Part shown: positions 1 through 9,382 of the stretch, piece after piece
How the letters are laid out: every line of letters starts with the position of its first letter
How positions within the stretch are numbered: the first letter of the stretch is position 1
Source: Glomus cerebriforme
Taxonomy: Eukaryota; Glomeromycota; Glomeromycetes; Glomerales; Glomeraceae
Direction of reading: 5' to 3'
NCBI GenBank assembly: GCA_003550305.1
Contig: QKYT01000267.1
Span: forward strand, 102,432-116,938
Length of the DNA stretch: 14,507 nucleotides
Made by a program: the position numbers and the translations under genes
Notes under the pieces: generated by a model
Told to the model about the DNA's origin: nothing
Seen by the model: only the letters and a program-made list of their open reading frames with translations
The model's database searches: none

Positions 1-138
1 TTTTTAAGCTGGTGCAAACACCATTCCAAACTAATAGTATTTAATATATAAAATTGCATCAAAATTAATTATAGATTGCCGATCATTTTGTATCGTTGAG
101 TCGCGAATCAGCAATTAAGTAATTTAGTATTATTTTAG
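1..138. other. Left-edge non-coding stretch, possible dispersed repeat or intron end
   Basis: No reading frame here matches the hAT relic that follows. The stretch ends in a T-rich run and AG at 137-138, which works as a splice acceptor in phase with the next exon, so at least its right end can be intron. Positions 10-23 form a perfect short hairpin (TGGTG, loop CAAA, CACCA). The stretch is less A+T-rich around 75-115 than its surroundings, which would suit part of a dispersed element cut by the window edge, but nothing in the window proves that. Confidence 0.3.
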
Positions 139-1026
139 AAACATGCAATACAGGCGTTTAACAAAAGATGGGAGAAATTCGATGTTTCTTTATATCTGTT
201 AGCTTACTTTTTACATCCAAGATTTCGAGGTATATAAAAAATATATATATATTTTTTTTTATTTATATAATAATAAATAACAGCTAATAATGATAATTAT
301 TTTCATAGCACAAGGGTTACGAAGTGAAAAATATTCTTTAATTGCTTCAGCCGCTAGTAATATTTGGAAAAAGATAGGAAATAACCAAAAATCATGCGAG
401 GAACTTCTCTCTCAAATGCGTAAATATAAACTTAGACTAGAACCTTATAATGAAGTAATTAAAGATTTGGATGAAACTCTATGTTATGGTAGCTTGCCGT
501 TGATGATATTAGCAATTATTTGCAAAAACTTACTCTTTATATTCTATCCATTGTACCTCACAGCGTTAGTTGCGAGAGAGTATTCTCAATTCTCAGATGG
601 TTCTATGGCAAGAGAAAACTTAGCTTACAAACATCAAAAGTTGAATCTATGTCTAAGATTCGATCATATTATGTTTCAAAAGCAAATGATAAATTAAAAT
701 ATACAAGTTCAAAATATTCTAAAGATGAATTAAAAGTTATGGTTGACGAATCTTTGGATAACCTTGAGAAGGATTTCGAGGATAGCGAACCTGAAAGAAT
801 ATTAGTAAAGCCTGATGAAATTCCAAATTATATAGTGTCAGTATTAATATTAGAGAAGATATTTGATGTAGATGAAGTTCCATTTATCAGAGATCTGAAA
901 GATAGTGATGATGATGAAGACGATGATGATACTGATGATAACGATGATAATAATAATGATGATATTCCTGAAGAACCAGTAGAGGATTATGATGTTTCAG
1001 AACTTGCATCAAGATTTCTTGATTAA
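139..1026 (+). pseudogene. hAT-family transposase, C-terminal part with dimerisation domain (frameshifted)
   Basis: Cut-and-paste transposase of the hAT superfamily; only the C-terminal third is present. Exon 139-229 reads KHAIQAFNKRWEKFD...LAYFLHPRFR, the usual helical stretch before the dimerisation domain. An intron at 230-308 (GT...AG, 79 bp, phase 1, with an A+T run at 240-270) joins in frame to AQGLRSEKYS... from 309. Near 480-495 the frame shifts by one base; the continuation from about 493 reads ISNYLQKLTLYILSIVPHSV and SCERVFS, the hAT C-terminal dimerisation signature, then SMSKIRSYYVS. The tail is rich in Asp and Glu and ends at TAA 1024-1026. The BED finger and catalytic core are missing to the left. 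The single frameshift and short exons indicate a dead copy; the family call is firm. The BED-type hAT at the right edge may belong to the same broad group but does not overlap it. Confidence 0.85.
898..962 (+). repeat. GAT/GAC trinucleotide run coding a poly-Asp/Asn stretch
   Basis: An imperfect GAT-type microsatellite sits inside the hAT reading frame and codes for a run of Asp with some Glu, Thr and Asn. Its length is likely to vary between copies by slippage in steps of three, which preserves the frame. It lies after the dimerisation domain, in a tail not needed for the hAT fold. Confidence 0.8.
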
Positions 1027-1110
1027 TTAGTATACTGTGAATTTTTAAATTGTCTATTGTTCCTAAATTAGTATAATATACTAAATATTACAACTGGGGT
1101 AATAATCAAA

Positions 1111-1277
1111 ATTTTCAATCCATTTTCAATCCATTTTCAATCCGTTTACAAAATATTTAAATTTTTATTAGTAATTAATATAAAAATTATTGATTTTTAT
1201 TCAATCTAAACTCAATCCAATTTCAATCCAGTTTCAATCCAATTCCAATCCAATAATTTGTCACATACTCACATCTG
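1111..1277 (+). repeat. Clustered TTTCAATCCA direct repeats and possible hAT 3' end
   Basis: Two clusters of a 10-11 base direct repeat (TTTTCAATCCA and variants) lie at about 1111-1143 and 1198-1255, starting 85 bases after the hAT stop codon. hAT elements commonly carry short repeated transposase-binding motifs just inside their ends. Just beyond the clusters, the complement of 1266-1277 begins CAGATGTGAGTA, which resembles a hAT terminal repeat (C/T-A-G...). The outer limit at 1277 is therefore a guess, because the partner 5' end lies outside the window. The repeats themselves are plain to see; their role as an element end is inference. Confidence 0.55.
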
Positions 1278-1503
1278 TTGTTNTTAGATTTCATTATACA
1301 ATCATTANAAAATTATTACTTATTANTTAATTACTCATTAGTTNATTACTCATTCGATTAATTGCATTAGTAGTTCGAATATGATTCATTCATTTATAAT
1401 TGCATAAGTGCAAATTCAATATGAGGATTATATTTATAAAAAGAGATAAGATATCTAAAATATTTCAAATTTTTTTTTCAATTTTTCCAGAATAATAAAT
1501 AAT
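1278..1503. other. A+T-rich spacer with a 15-base triplicated motif
   Basis: No coding frame is seen. Positions 1316-1330, 1331-1345 and 1346-1361 are three diverged copies of a roughly 15-base unit (TTACTCATTAGTTNA). The rest is A+T-rich and would hold the upstream region of the following Myb/SANT relic, with a pyrimidine run and CAG at about 1468-1490 just before its first ATG. Several N bases fall in the repeat, as expected where an assembler cannot settle near-identical units. Confidence 0.45.
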
Positions 1504-2068
1504 ATGATGNCTAACGTCCGAATTCCTCAACCTCGTACAGTAAATTATTATAATTGAATTAGAACAATTTGGACAGATGAACAGTACGAATACTTGCTCA
1601 ACTAAAGAATGAGCAGGAATGATGAATTTTGGAGCTTAGCAAATTAGAATCAAGCTGAATTTTGAAGGAGTATTGCAGAGAAATTAACGAATATTTTGGT
1701 ACTAGATACATGGGATCGCAAATAAAAATGAAGTGAAAGAATTTATTACGAGAGTATTTGGTAAATATATCTGTATTATTTTAATACATTATTATTTATG
1801 TATTAATATTTTTTTAGNACCAANTAGCNTATAGGTTGNGNGATAATAAAGGTCNNNATACATGAAACNGAAAATTATACTTTAAATTATTTGANNAAGG
1901 GNCATGGAAAAGGCCAGNTAGTAAGGACTAATTTACATTTATTTACCAAATAATTTTATTTTAAAAATAATAATTCATACAAAATAAAAATTAAATATTA
2001 TACTTTTTTAGTTACGATTGATGAGGAAGTCCATAGCGAATATATGAATATTCGAGAAGGAGAAAAAG
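1504..2068 (+). pseudogene. Myb/SANT-like DNA-binding protein, broken
   Basis: Relic of a small DNA-binding protein of the SANT/trihelix-like kind. Exon 1 (1504-1760) starts with two ATGs and contains TIWTDEQYEYLL, DEFWSLAN and, after a one-base frameshift near 1681, INEYFGTRYMGSQIKMK followed by KNLLREYL. This is the three-helix spacing with conserved aromatics. Introns at 1761-1817 and 1921-2011 have GT...AG ends. Exon 2 (1818-1920, many N) reads YRL.DNKG and KLYFKLF; exon 3 (2012-2068) reads TIDEEVHSEYMNIREGEK. In-frame stops lie at 1555 TGA, 1603 TAA, 1645 TAG, 1663 TGA, 1734 TGA and 1863 TGA. The stops at 1663 and 1734 occupy positions where such domains carry Trp. The gene probably continued beyond 2068, where a retroposon end now lies. 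In these fungi such proteins are often multi-copy and transposon-linked; the function of this copy is lost. Confidence 0.7.
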
Positions 2069-2097
2069 GTGATATCTTTTTCTTAAATTATATTAAA

Positions 2098-2475
2098 TTT
2101 TTTTTTTTTTTTAAAGACACGCCGTATCATGTTCTTTATTGAAATAAATCAATGGACAATGCCCGGTAAACTATAATATAAAGAAATATAGAACAGAATA
2201 AAACCTCCAACTAAATGGAAAATTTCAACGCGTCACACTTACGTAGCATGAGTCCTCAGAGTGAGGACTGAAAGCAAGACCTCCTTAGATATTAGTATGC
2301 TCTGATTCTCCCTCACACCCCAGTGCTAGTCCCAAATAAAAAAACCTTTCAATCAGTTCTCCCATATCTTCCCACAATACACTTGGGTCTTCTAACTAGT
2401 ACGATATGTTATAAAAGCCTTTCTCACTTTTGTAAAAGGAATTAAAGAAGCCGGCTACTAGTATCAACCTCCAGA
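2098..2475 (-). mobile_element. Retroposon 3' end (LINE or SINE type), 5'-truncated
   Basis: Read on the minus strand, this block ends with AATAAA, then ACATGATACGGCGTGTC, then a run of 15 A (the T run at 2098-2112 on the plus strand). A polyadenylation signal followed by a terminal A tract is the mark of a retroposed RNA. The block is clearly richer in G+C than its flanks and has no long frame, so it looks like a 3' untranslated region of a truncated LINE, or a SINE. Its 5' limit, placed near 2475 by the change in composition, is approximate. Similar A+T-rich words flank it (AAATTATATTAAAT at left, AATTATTAAATTAA at right) and could be a worn target duplication, but in such composition this is weak. 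It lies just after exon 3 of the Myb/SANT relic. Confidence 0.6.
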
Positions 2476-2796
2476 AATTAATTATTAAATTAATTTTATA
2501 TATTTAATTTTTTCTTATATATTACAGATAATTTTTTATTTTAAGGAGCTTTAAAATCAATTTTTTATATATTTGATTTATAATTTTTTTTGGCGTTTAA
2601 ACCTTTTTTTTTCTTGATTTTTTTTTTCTAATCCTAAAGAGATCATATTTACTGCATCTTGTGATAATTATCAAATATTTGCTTACATTATATCTATATT
2701 TTTATTTTCTTATATAAGAAATATGTAATTTTACATAAATTTAAAATAAATGAATGAATTTCTACCTAATTTAAATTTTAGCATTAAGTTTATAAT
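2476..2796. other. A+T-rich stretch, nothing recognised
   Basis: No frame, RNA gene or repeat unit is supported. The stretch is dominated by T runs and simple A+T words. Confidence 0.5.
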
Positions 2797-2930
2797 TTGG
2801 CATCAATTTTGGATTTTGGTATGAATTTCAGATTTTGGCATACATTTCGGCATGCTGAAATGATTTCAGTTTTCAGTTTTGGAATTTTGGATTTTAGATT
2901 TTGGGTAAACTAATTTTGGGACCAGCCTTA
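2797..2930. repeat. GGATTTTGG-type repeats ending in a possible transposon terminus
   Basis: A run of degenerate short repeats (TTTTGGCAT, GGATTTTGG, CAGTTTT) covers about 130 bases and stops at TTTTGGGACCAGCCTTA. On the complementary strand this would start TAAGGCTGGTCCC followed by CCAAAATC-type repeats. A sharp G+C-richer terminus next to short subterminal repeats is the layout of a DNA transposon end, perhaps hAT-like. No partner terminus is found in the window, so this could equally be a solo end or an unrelated repeat. Confidence 0.35.
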
Positions 2931-2986
2931 ATCACTAGCATAACTTTGCTAGCATGGATGACATAGGCAAATAGTTCATTACTTGA

Positions 2987-3268
2987 GATTTCATTCAATA
3001 TTATCAGGATGCTTTGGGATAGAGATGCTGTAATTCTAAAGCTTTAAGAAAATGATTTGTGAAGCAAATTGGTATTAAATGGTCCAAATTGCTATGGTTA
3101 TTATATTTTGATCTAATTCATTTTATAATGGTAGATCTAATACACTGCCTGTTTCTAGGCATTATAAGGTAAATTGTAAAGCAAATTTGGATAAATCAAA
3201 AAATATGATGCCAGAAATCTATACTTAAAAATAAAATTGTACCACTTAAAAATTTTTTAACATTTTAA
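2987..3268 (+). pseudogene. TNP2/CACTA-like transposase fragment
   Basis: One frame (codons starting at 2987) reads IGIKWSKLLWLLYFDLIHF, then MVDLIHCLFLG, then VKQIWINQK. This matches the conserved core of TNP2-type transposases of CACTA elements, where the family pattern is roughly S-LLRLPYFDP followed by DPMHNLFLG. The Pro-to-Leu changes are single C-to-T changes. In-frame stops lie at 3020 TAG, 3053 TGA, 3170 TAA and 3206 TGA. Only about 90 codons remain, and both the N-terminal part and the C-terminal domain are absent. The fragment partly overlaps, in protein terms, the second TNP2-like relic at 11403-12492, so the two are probably separate copies. Confidence 0.65.
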
Positions 3269-3590
3269 AAATAAAGTTTTAATAAAAATAAACTGGTAAT
3301 TTTATTCTTCAAAGTGAATACTATTAAATTACTGGTTAGAATTTAAAAAAATGATCTATACAATAAGTTATAAGCATTTGAATTCAAAGGATTTTTATAA
3401 GATTAGCCTGAATTTGAAATAAATCAAGTCATGTGAATTTAATTTTATTGGTTAAAATTTTTTATAATTTGGGCTAGCATTATGATTGGCCTGAATTAGC
3501 ATTCTTGATTATGAGAAAATCTTTTAAATTATTACATGTTAATGAGAAAATTTCTGGTTTAATCTATAACAATTTAGATTTAATGTCACA
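3269..3590. other. A+T-rich stretch, no feature supported
   Basis: No open frame of useful length on either strand. This may hold the lost first part or the upstream region of the large relic that follows, but no start, promoter or repeat can be defended. Confidence 0.45.
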
Positions 3591-5907
3591 TAAAATAAAA
3601 TACCAATAGTAAGTTAGCAAAATACCCAAAAAAAAAGACATTATATTTCTCAAGAACAAGTTATCATAGAGAAAACTATGACAGGAGAGATAAAGACCAT
3701 TGAAAAAAAGTGAAAAAGAAACAGAAAATAATATCATTGAAGAGTGGATAGAAGGTAAAGATTTAACAAAGGATGAGACTGTTAGAGACTAGATAGAAGA
3801 AAACTTGAAAGAGTTTGAAGAAGTGGAAAAAAAGCTTATCACTGAAGCTCTTTACTGGCATGATAATGCTGCAAATAGCATTAATTGCCGATCTGCTTAT
3901 CAATCGGATCACCTAACTATAATTTAATATAAAAACGTGGTGCTAATTAATAATAGTAAAATGCATTTTTTGCCTCAATCTCCATGTCCAGTTCTTTATG
4001 TCTTCTCAAAAACATAAAAAACAACTTCTAGCTTCTGGTAATATCATTCAGAAACTTTATTATGATCCTTTTGCAATTAATTGGTAGTTTTTTACTGGAA
4101 AAAAAACACAAACAGCTCCAATAAAACAGATATATATTCCAATACGCGTTAATATGAAGTTAAAGTTTGAACTCAACCAAATAGAATTTATTATCTGAGT
4201 AGTTGAAAATAATTGGAAGCCTGGCTATATATGTGAATTAGATATGGAAACTACAATTTATTCAACACCAAGTGCAGCAATAAATAAAACTTACAAAAAA
4301 AAATTCAACATAAAAATGCGTTTTTCTGGACCTAGTGTTTTAGGCTTTGATAATGAAACAATAATTGAACAATTACAAGCTGAAATTTTACTTTTTCCAT
4401 TACAAATTACTGTNCATGGTATTACAGTTTTCGTGGCAACATTGGGTAGTTCAGATCAAGCAGAATTGAATTTTGCAGATCCTGGTTACTGTTCATCTTT
4501 TTATCATAAGTATCATGGACAATACTCTTTAATTTGTCAATCAATAANNAATGCTGAATGTCAAATAAGCATATATCATCAAGAAAAAAAAATTCAAATG
4601 TATACTGGAAAATCTCCTACTGATGTTTGNACGAAACTAAATATTTTNAAAAATTTTGATGGNAAAGATTTATTTGGTTTATGTGATCAACTTGTCATAC
4701 AAGCCATTCAAACTCATATGAATACGCCATATTGCAAATCATGTGATTGNAATAATATCCAAATAATGACACATGCCTTTGAAAAGTATCTAAAAAAGAA
4801 AATATCAGTTGTTAATATAAACTGGTATCAATTTTTTGTCAAATGGAAACAACAATCTACAACTATCATCGAATTTACCTCCCATCTTGCTTCTATATAT
4901 CCAGTAGATTGCAAAATTTCTAACATTATATTAGAAGCATGGCGAACAATGATGCGATATGTTGGATGTACTGACATAACGCCTTATAAAAAAAAAGAAT
5001 CACCAGTGAGTATTTTAATTACTGAAGCATTATAATGTATTATAAACATAAATCTACAATTTACCTCAATATAATAGCTTGAATTTTGGACATNTGNGGA
5101 GGATTCAACAAGTGATAGTGCTTTGATACTTTATTTATATACAAAAAATCTTCTAAATGGNGTGNCATATGATCCATCAAAAACAGAAACATTGGTGAAG
5201 AATCATGAACTTCAAAATAAAGTTGATCAATTTTGNAGTTGTTTTGATACTTCTATTAAAATGAACAAACGTAGCCTGGATGGTAAACAAAGGATATTAT
5301 TAGTAATTGCCAATGATTTTGGACGTCAAGAGATAAAAGAAAAATTGAAGGTAGGTTTAAAAGTAAAATTCTTTTTTGTAATCAGCCTTTTTTTTACTAA
5401 AATATAATAAATTTTNGATTTCAAATGATTTGATGAATGCAGCAAGAAAATATACATGCATTAATAGACCTGGTTATATTACTATGAGCAAGCCAATAGT
5501 AACTTGAAGTCGAATATCAGAAGTAAAAGATCAGGAATTTGAAGCTTTTTTTGCAGATAAAGATAATGTTTCTATNAGCTCATATAAAGTTCATGCAAAA
5601 ACTAATCTTCCAATTCTGTATTTGAAAGACAATAAAGAAGCACTTTGGAAAAAGTTTGAAGCAACTTANCCANATGGAATTAAATGGANATCATTTATGN
5701 CANNATTGGCANATGGACAATATATTTACNNTAATGATCTAGGTNNTCTATGCAGTATTTGTAATGAATATTTCTATGAAGTTTTTGATACATTAACTAG
5801 TCTAATCCGATTAAATATTACTGATCAAGGAGAAAAGGTAAGTTGTACACATATACNTTATATTTTTGAAATTGAAAAATTTTTGNCTAAAACTGTATTA
5901 TTTACAG

Positions 5908-6651
5908 AATAAATTAATTACGNAATTGGAAAAATTATGTGTTCACTTAAGAAGAGGTTTTGAAGAAGAGCTTACCATAAATGGAGATGGTACAACAATC
6001 CATGTGAACATAATCAATCATTGCTTGCTTTATGCATTTGGGGAATGCCACGAACTACATACTGATTGATGTATCATGTGTGATCAGCTATTTGTATTCA
6101 TCTAGTATCTTGTAACCAATCTTGAAGAACACCGTTTGACGATTGAAGAATGCAAGGAAAAACTACATTATTTTTTGGCATATCAAGCAAGAAAAGTGTA
6201 TCTGAATAGTCAATTTAAAGCTAGACTGGCAAAGTTAGATAATGATGGAGCAATTTTTGTGTGTGATTATAAGATGTGTATTTTACCTAAGAGTGCAAGG
6301 GAGACCAAAGAACAGTTTTTTGAAAAGCATGGGTAGACATTGCATACGATTTTAGTATTTACAAAATGTGATACTTCTGATCAACTTAATGTTCAAGCAT
6401 TCGATTATTGGAGTACTGATACCAAGCAGGATGCTTGGTTTACTATTTCATCATTTGATTCTGTTTTTGAAACTCTCAACCCTAGACCATGATGGATTGA
6501 AATAGTATCAGATAATGGCGCTCACTACCATAACTCTGAATTAGTTGCTACTATTGCTAACTGATATTAATGGTATAATATTAAAATTCATGGTTGGTAT
6601 TTTCTTGAACCTGGAGAAGCCAAAACAAGTATTGATTCCCATCATGCTCAG
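5908..6651 (+). other. Candidate DDE/RNase H-like catalytic block within the large relic
   Basis: This exon carries acidic residues in blocks that resemble a DDE nuclease: Asp at 6265-6267 in VCDYKMCILP, Asp at 6511-6513 in SDNGAHYHN, and Glu at 6607 and 6616 plus Asp at 6634 in LEPGEAKTSIDSHHAQ. Counting stops as residues, Asp 6511 to Glu 6616 has 34 residues between them, the same gap as in DD34E transposases. Glu 6607 would give 31. A Cys/His-rich segment precedes it (CHELHTD, then CIMCDQLF, split by a TGA). The order D, D-N-G, E-x-G with an adjacent Lys is known from several eukaryotic transposase-like families, but sequence similarity to a named one is not shown here. Confidence 0.45.
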
Positions 6652-7285
6652 GTAAGTTTTCAAAAATATTATCCTAAACTAAACAAAAATTAATTGGATA
6701 TTTTTTTGTTTATTAGGTTGCACACGCCATAAAAAGATATGTTCGTATTGGGTATAATTTAGACAAAGGAGAAAAAATACAAACTGCAATAGCTGATTTA
6801 GGTGGAACTTCAGTTGCAAATCTAAAATCTATACGTAACAATCATAATGTTAAAACAATTGCTGGCATTACTAAATTGTTTTATTTTGAATGGCCAACTG
6901 ATGGTGATTATGCTGGATATATACGAGCTCAATGCTTACTACATATTGGATTATGGTCTCAGTATTCACCATTTGAAATATCAAAATTAACCACAACGCT
7001 TATAAATAAGCTGACACCTAATATCACTTCTCACTCAGTTCCAAAGAATCCATGAAATTTTTCTCTATTCCGTGTTCAAAGTAATAATCATAAATGAAAA
7101 AAAAAAATTTATTTATTTTTTTTTTTTATATTTACATATTATATAATTGTTAGGTACAAATAAANAAAAAAATAATAATCAAACTTGTTCATTATTAGGT
7201 ATAATAAATAATAACTTTCTTTCTTATTATATCAGTTAAATTTGTTGATATTATTATTATAATTATTCTATTACTTTTGATATAG

Positions 7286-7701
7286 CTATTGAGGAAGCAT
7301 TTGAGTTGAAAAGAGNATGGGCATTAAAAAGTAATCAGATATATGGAAAAAGAGGAGCAGGAAAACGGATGACCAAAATAGTGAAGGCTTACCTTGAAAG
7401 CTACTTTTTAGCAGGTAATATGAANAGGACAGATCGTATGATAGCAAAGAATATGGTAGAACAACTTCAAATTCTTGTTGATGATGATATTTCCGAAATA
7501 ACAACAGTTACAAGTTGGATCACACGATATGCAGCAAGTTTGAAAAAACAAACAGCAATAGAGAAAGTAGCAGAAGGAAGTAGTAACGCTAGAAATGCCA
7601 ATAATTTTCAAGAAATGGTGAAATCTAGTAGTGAAAAGTCACACAGTTGTGAAAACTCAGTTTGTGATAATAGTAGTAGCGAACAAGTAACAAACCGGTG
7701 A
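7286..7701 (+). other. C-terminal basic exon of the large relic
   Basis: The final exon is open for 138 codons to TGA 7699-7701. It begins IEEAFELKR.WALKSNQIYG and continues KRGAGKRMTKIVKAYLESYF, ...TDRMIAKNMVEQLQ and VTSWITRYAASLKKQ, followed by a Ser/Asn-rich tail. The basic loop followed by predicted helices ending in S-W-I-x-R-Y looks like a helix-turn-helix-type DNA-binding module. This would make the whole protein a catalytic domain with a C-terminal DNA-binding domain; the DNA-binding role is inferred from composition and helix pattern. The 205 bp intron before it is three times longer than the other introns in this unit. Confidence 0.5.
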
Positions 7702-7946
7702 AAAAAAATGTAATTTTTAAAAAAATATTGCTTGCTAGTGTTAAATTTTACATATATAAAACCATGCAAATCTCTAGTTCCAATTTATAAAATTTTTTGA
7801 TAAAAGTTTTTTTTCGTTATTTTTTTAAATAAAGTTCATTATTAGGTTCTTGTATATCAATATTTACAGGTTTTATTAGAATCTTATGATAATTTGGTCT
7901 AACCTATATTAGGAGAATCTTAGTATTTCATGTAATAATTAAATTG
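7702..7946. other. Spacer between the large relic and the IS630/Tc1-like element
   Basis: A+T-rich with no frame. It should contain the 3' untranslated end of the large relic; an AATAAA word lies at about 7828, but this is common in such composition. Confidence 0.4.
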
Positions 7947-7961
7947 ATCACTCCATTGCAT
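7947..7961 (+). repeat. Left inverted repeat of the IS630/Tc1-like element
   Basis: ATCACTCCATTGCAT. Its complement matches 11243-11257 in 14 of 15 positions. It lies about 80 bases before the first recognisable transposase codons. The true outer end may lie a few bases further left, at a TA. Confidence 0.55.
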
Positions 7962-8711
7962 TACTAATTGATCTGACCGATTCATTCATGCATTAGTAAT
8001 TAAAGTAATATATACTGAAAATTCAAGAACTACACTATGGTCTATGGAAGAAGAAAAAAGAGAAAAAAAAATTAAATGATGATGCAAAGGGAATGATGAC
8101 ACTTGATACATTTTTTAAAAGTACTGAAATCAGAAATTCTGAAATATTGTACTCCTTACGATCATCATGACCTTTATCACCCATCACTATCTCTATTTTC
8201 AGAAATTACATAAAATCTATCATTTTCTGTTAATAATCTTTATGTATGCCTAAAAAAAATAAATCAACAATGTTTATTAATAAAATCTGCATAAAAAAAT
8301 GAAGAAATTTTTATCTATGACTATTTACGATGCCTAAGCATATGAAGATTCATCCAGTTGTTATTAGATGGACAAGGCAAAATGGATGCAAGTAATAATA
8401 TTGCACAAACTATATGAAATAAAGGTACTTACATGGTAACATATATCTGAAAATGGAAAACTCACTTTATACAGACAGAAGAATTTCTTATTTATTATTA
8501 TCAAGGAAAACATTTAAAATTAGAAAACTTGTTAAATGATGAAGATTTTAAAAATGAATGTCAAGTATGGTTACAGCAATAAACTTCAGAATTACATTCT
8601 CTCACTAACTTAAAAAGATATATTGAAGAAACTGTATTTCTAAAATTAACAGAGTACATTAAAAAAGAAATAATATCTGAAAAGACATGTTAAAATTATA
8701 TGTATTTATGG

Positions 8712-8718
8712 GTACAAA
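8712..8718 (+). repeat. Left target-site duplication, GTACAAA
   Basis: GTACAAA, identical to 9915-9921. Its last six bases are the Tyr-Lys codons of the host transposase, so the same host codons appear on both sides of the inserted element. This is the expected outcome of a staggered-cut insertion. Confidence 0.7.
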
Positions 8719-8969
8719 AGGACCCAAATAATATATGAATGAGTAGGATTTGAGTTTGCTTATTGAATATAGAAAATTTTTACCTCTAGTAAGATTTTTT
8801 TTTTGCTTATTTAAAAGGTTAAATTTAAAATAATCAGTATTTTATATGCGTAGCACATATAAATTTAATAACTCAGTAATGTGTTTGCATAGTAAAAACT
8901 TATTTTGGAATATATAAAATATGTTGTATAATGTCAAATATTTTAAAAATATACCTCTTAAAATTAAAG

Positions 8970-9124
8970 ACATGTAAACAAAATTAACATGTAAATTTAA
9001 TATGTGACGGTATAACAAAATTTAATATATTTTTATACATAACAGTATGACAAAAATTAATCTATTTTTATATGTGATCGTGCAATGAAATTATACATGA
9101 TTGCATAACAAACTTTTATGTGAC
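8970..9124 (+). repeat. Degenerate tandem array, units of about 24-36 bases
   Basis: Units start at about 9001, 9035, 9071 and 9094 with variants of TATGTGAC/TACATAAC, followed by (A)TAACAAAATTTAAT and a T-rich end. Shorter partial units precede it (CATGTAAACAAAATTAA). It lies inside the nested element and has no coding content. Confidence 0.6.
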
Positions 9125-9382
9125 AAAGTCTAAAATGTATATGCATTCACGTAATATTAAAAGTGATATATAGAAGTTGAAAACAGGAGGATGAGAGGAA
9201 AGGAAAATAAGTTTTTTTTCTTTTTCAAATTTTTGTTTTTACAATACTATTTTTGTATCAATCATTAAAAGTTGCATCTATTTTATTTAGTAACTTTTTT
9301 ACAATTTTTGATATTTTTTTATAGTAAAATTTGATATTTTTTAACTGTTGTTTACTTTTAAAATTTGAATATTATATTTTAA

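Larger units (their letters stand above)
3591..7701 (+). pseudogene. Large multi-exon relic with DDE-like domain, multi-copy fungal family
   Basis: The longest unit here. It reads through six splice-consistent exons: up to 5005, 5078-5350, 5418-5837, 5908-6651, 6717-7080 and 7286-7701. The five introns measure 72, 67, 70, 65 and 205 bp; the first four are phase 0 and the last is phase 1. Before 3998 the frame is patched by frameshifts (EALYWHDNAANSINCRSAYQ at about 3850-3905). Later landmarks are PSVLGFDNETIIEQLQ, CKSCD, DLG.LCSICNEYFYEVFD, DYKMCILPKSARETKEQF, IVSDNGAHYHNSEL, EPGEAKTSIDSHHAQ and LFYFEWPTDGDYAGY. In-frame stops lie at 3790, 3925, 4085, 4196, 5505, 6067, 6103, 6334, 6490, 6562, 6568 and 7053. 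Splicing stays intact while coding is broken, so decay is fairly recent. I recognise the pattern from large families in arbuscular mycorrhizal fungi but know no established function; transposase ancestry is inferred from the DDE-like block. Confidence 0.7.

Noticed and set aside
1111..1255. CRISPR-like array
   Set aside because: Units are 10-11 bases, degenerate, with no regular spacers, in a eukaryotic context.
2220..2340. A tRNA-derived SINE head in the G+C-richer block
   Set aside because: No A-box/B-box pair or cloverleaf could be made out on either strand.
7286..7611. Minus-strand open frames opposite the last exon of the large relic
   Set aside because: Shadows of a well-supported plus-strand exon; products are hydrophobic by composition only.
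7187..7847. 14-base direct repeat GTTCATTATTAGGT at 7187 and 7834 as a target duplication around the last exon
   Set aside because: Several such matches are expected by chance in DNA this A+T-rich, and no inverted ends adjoin them.
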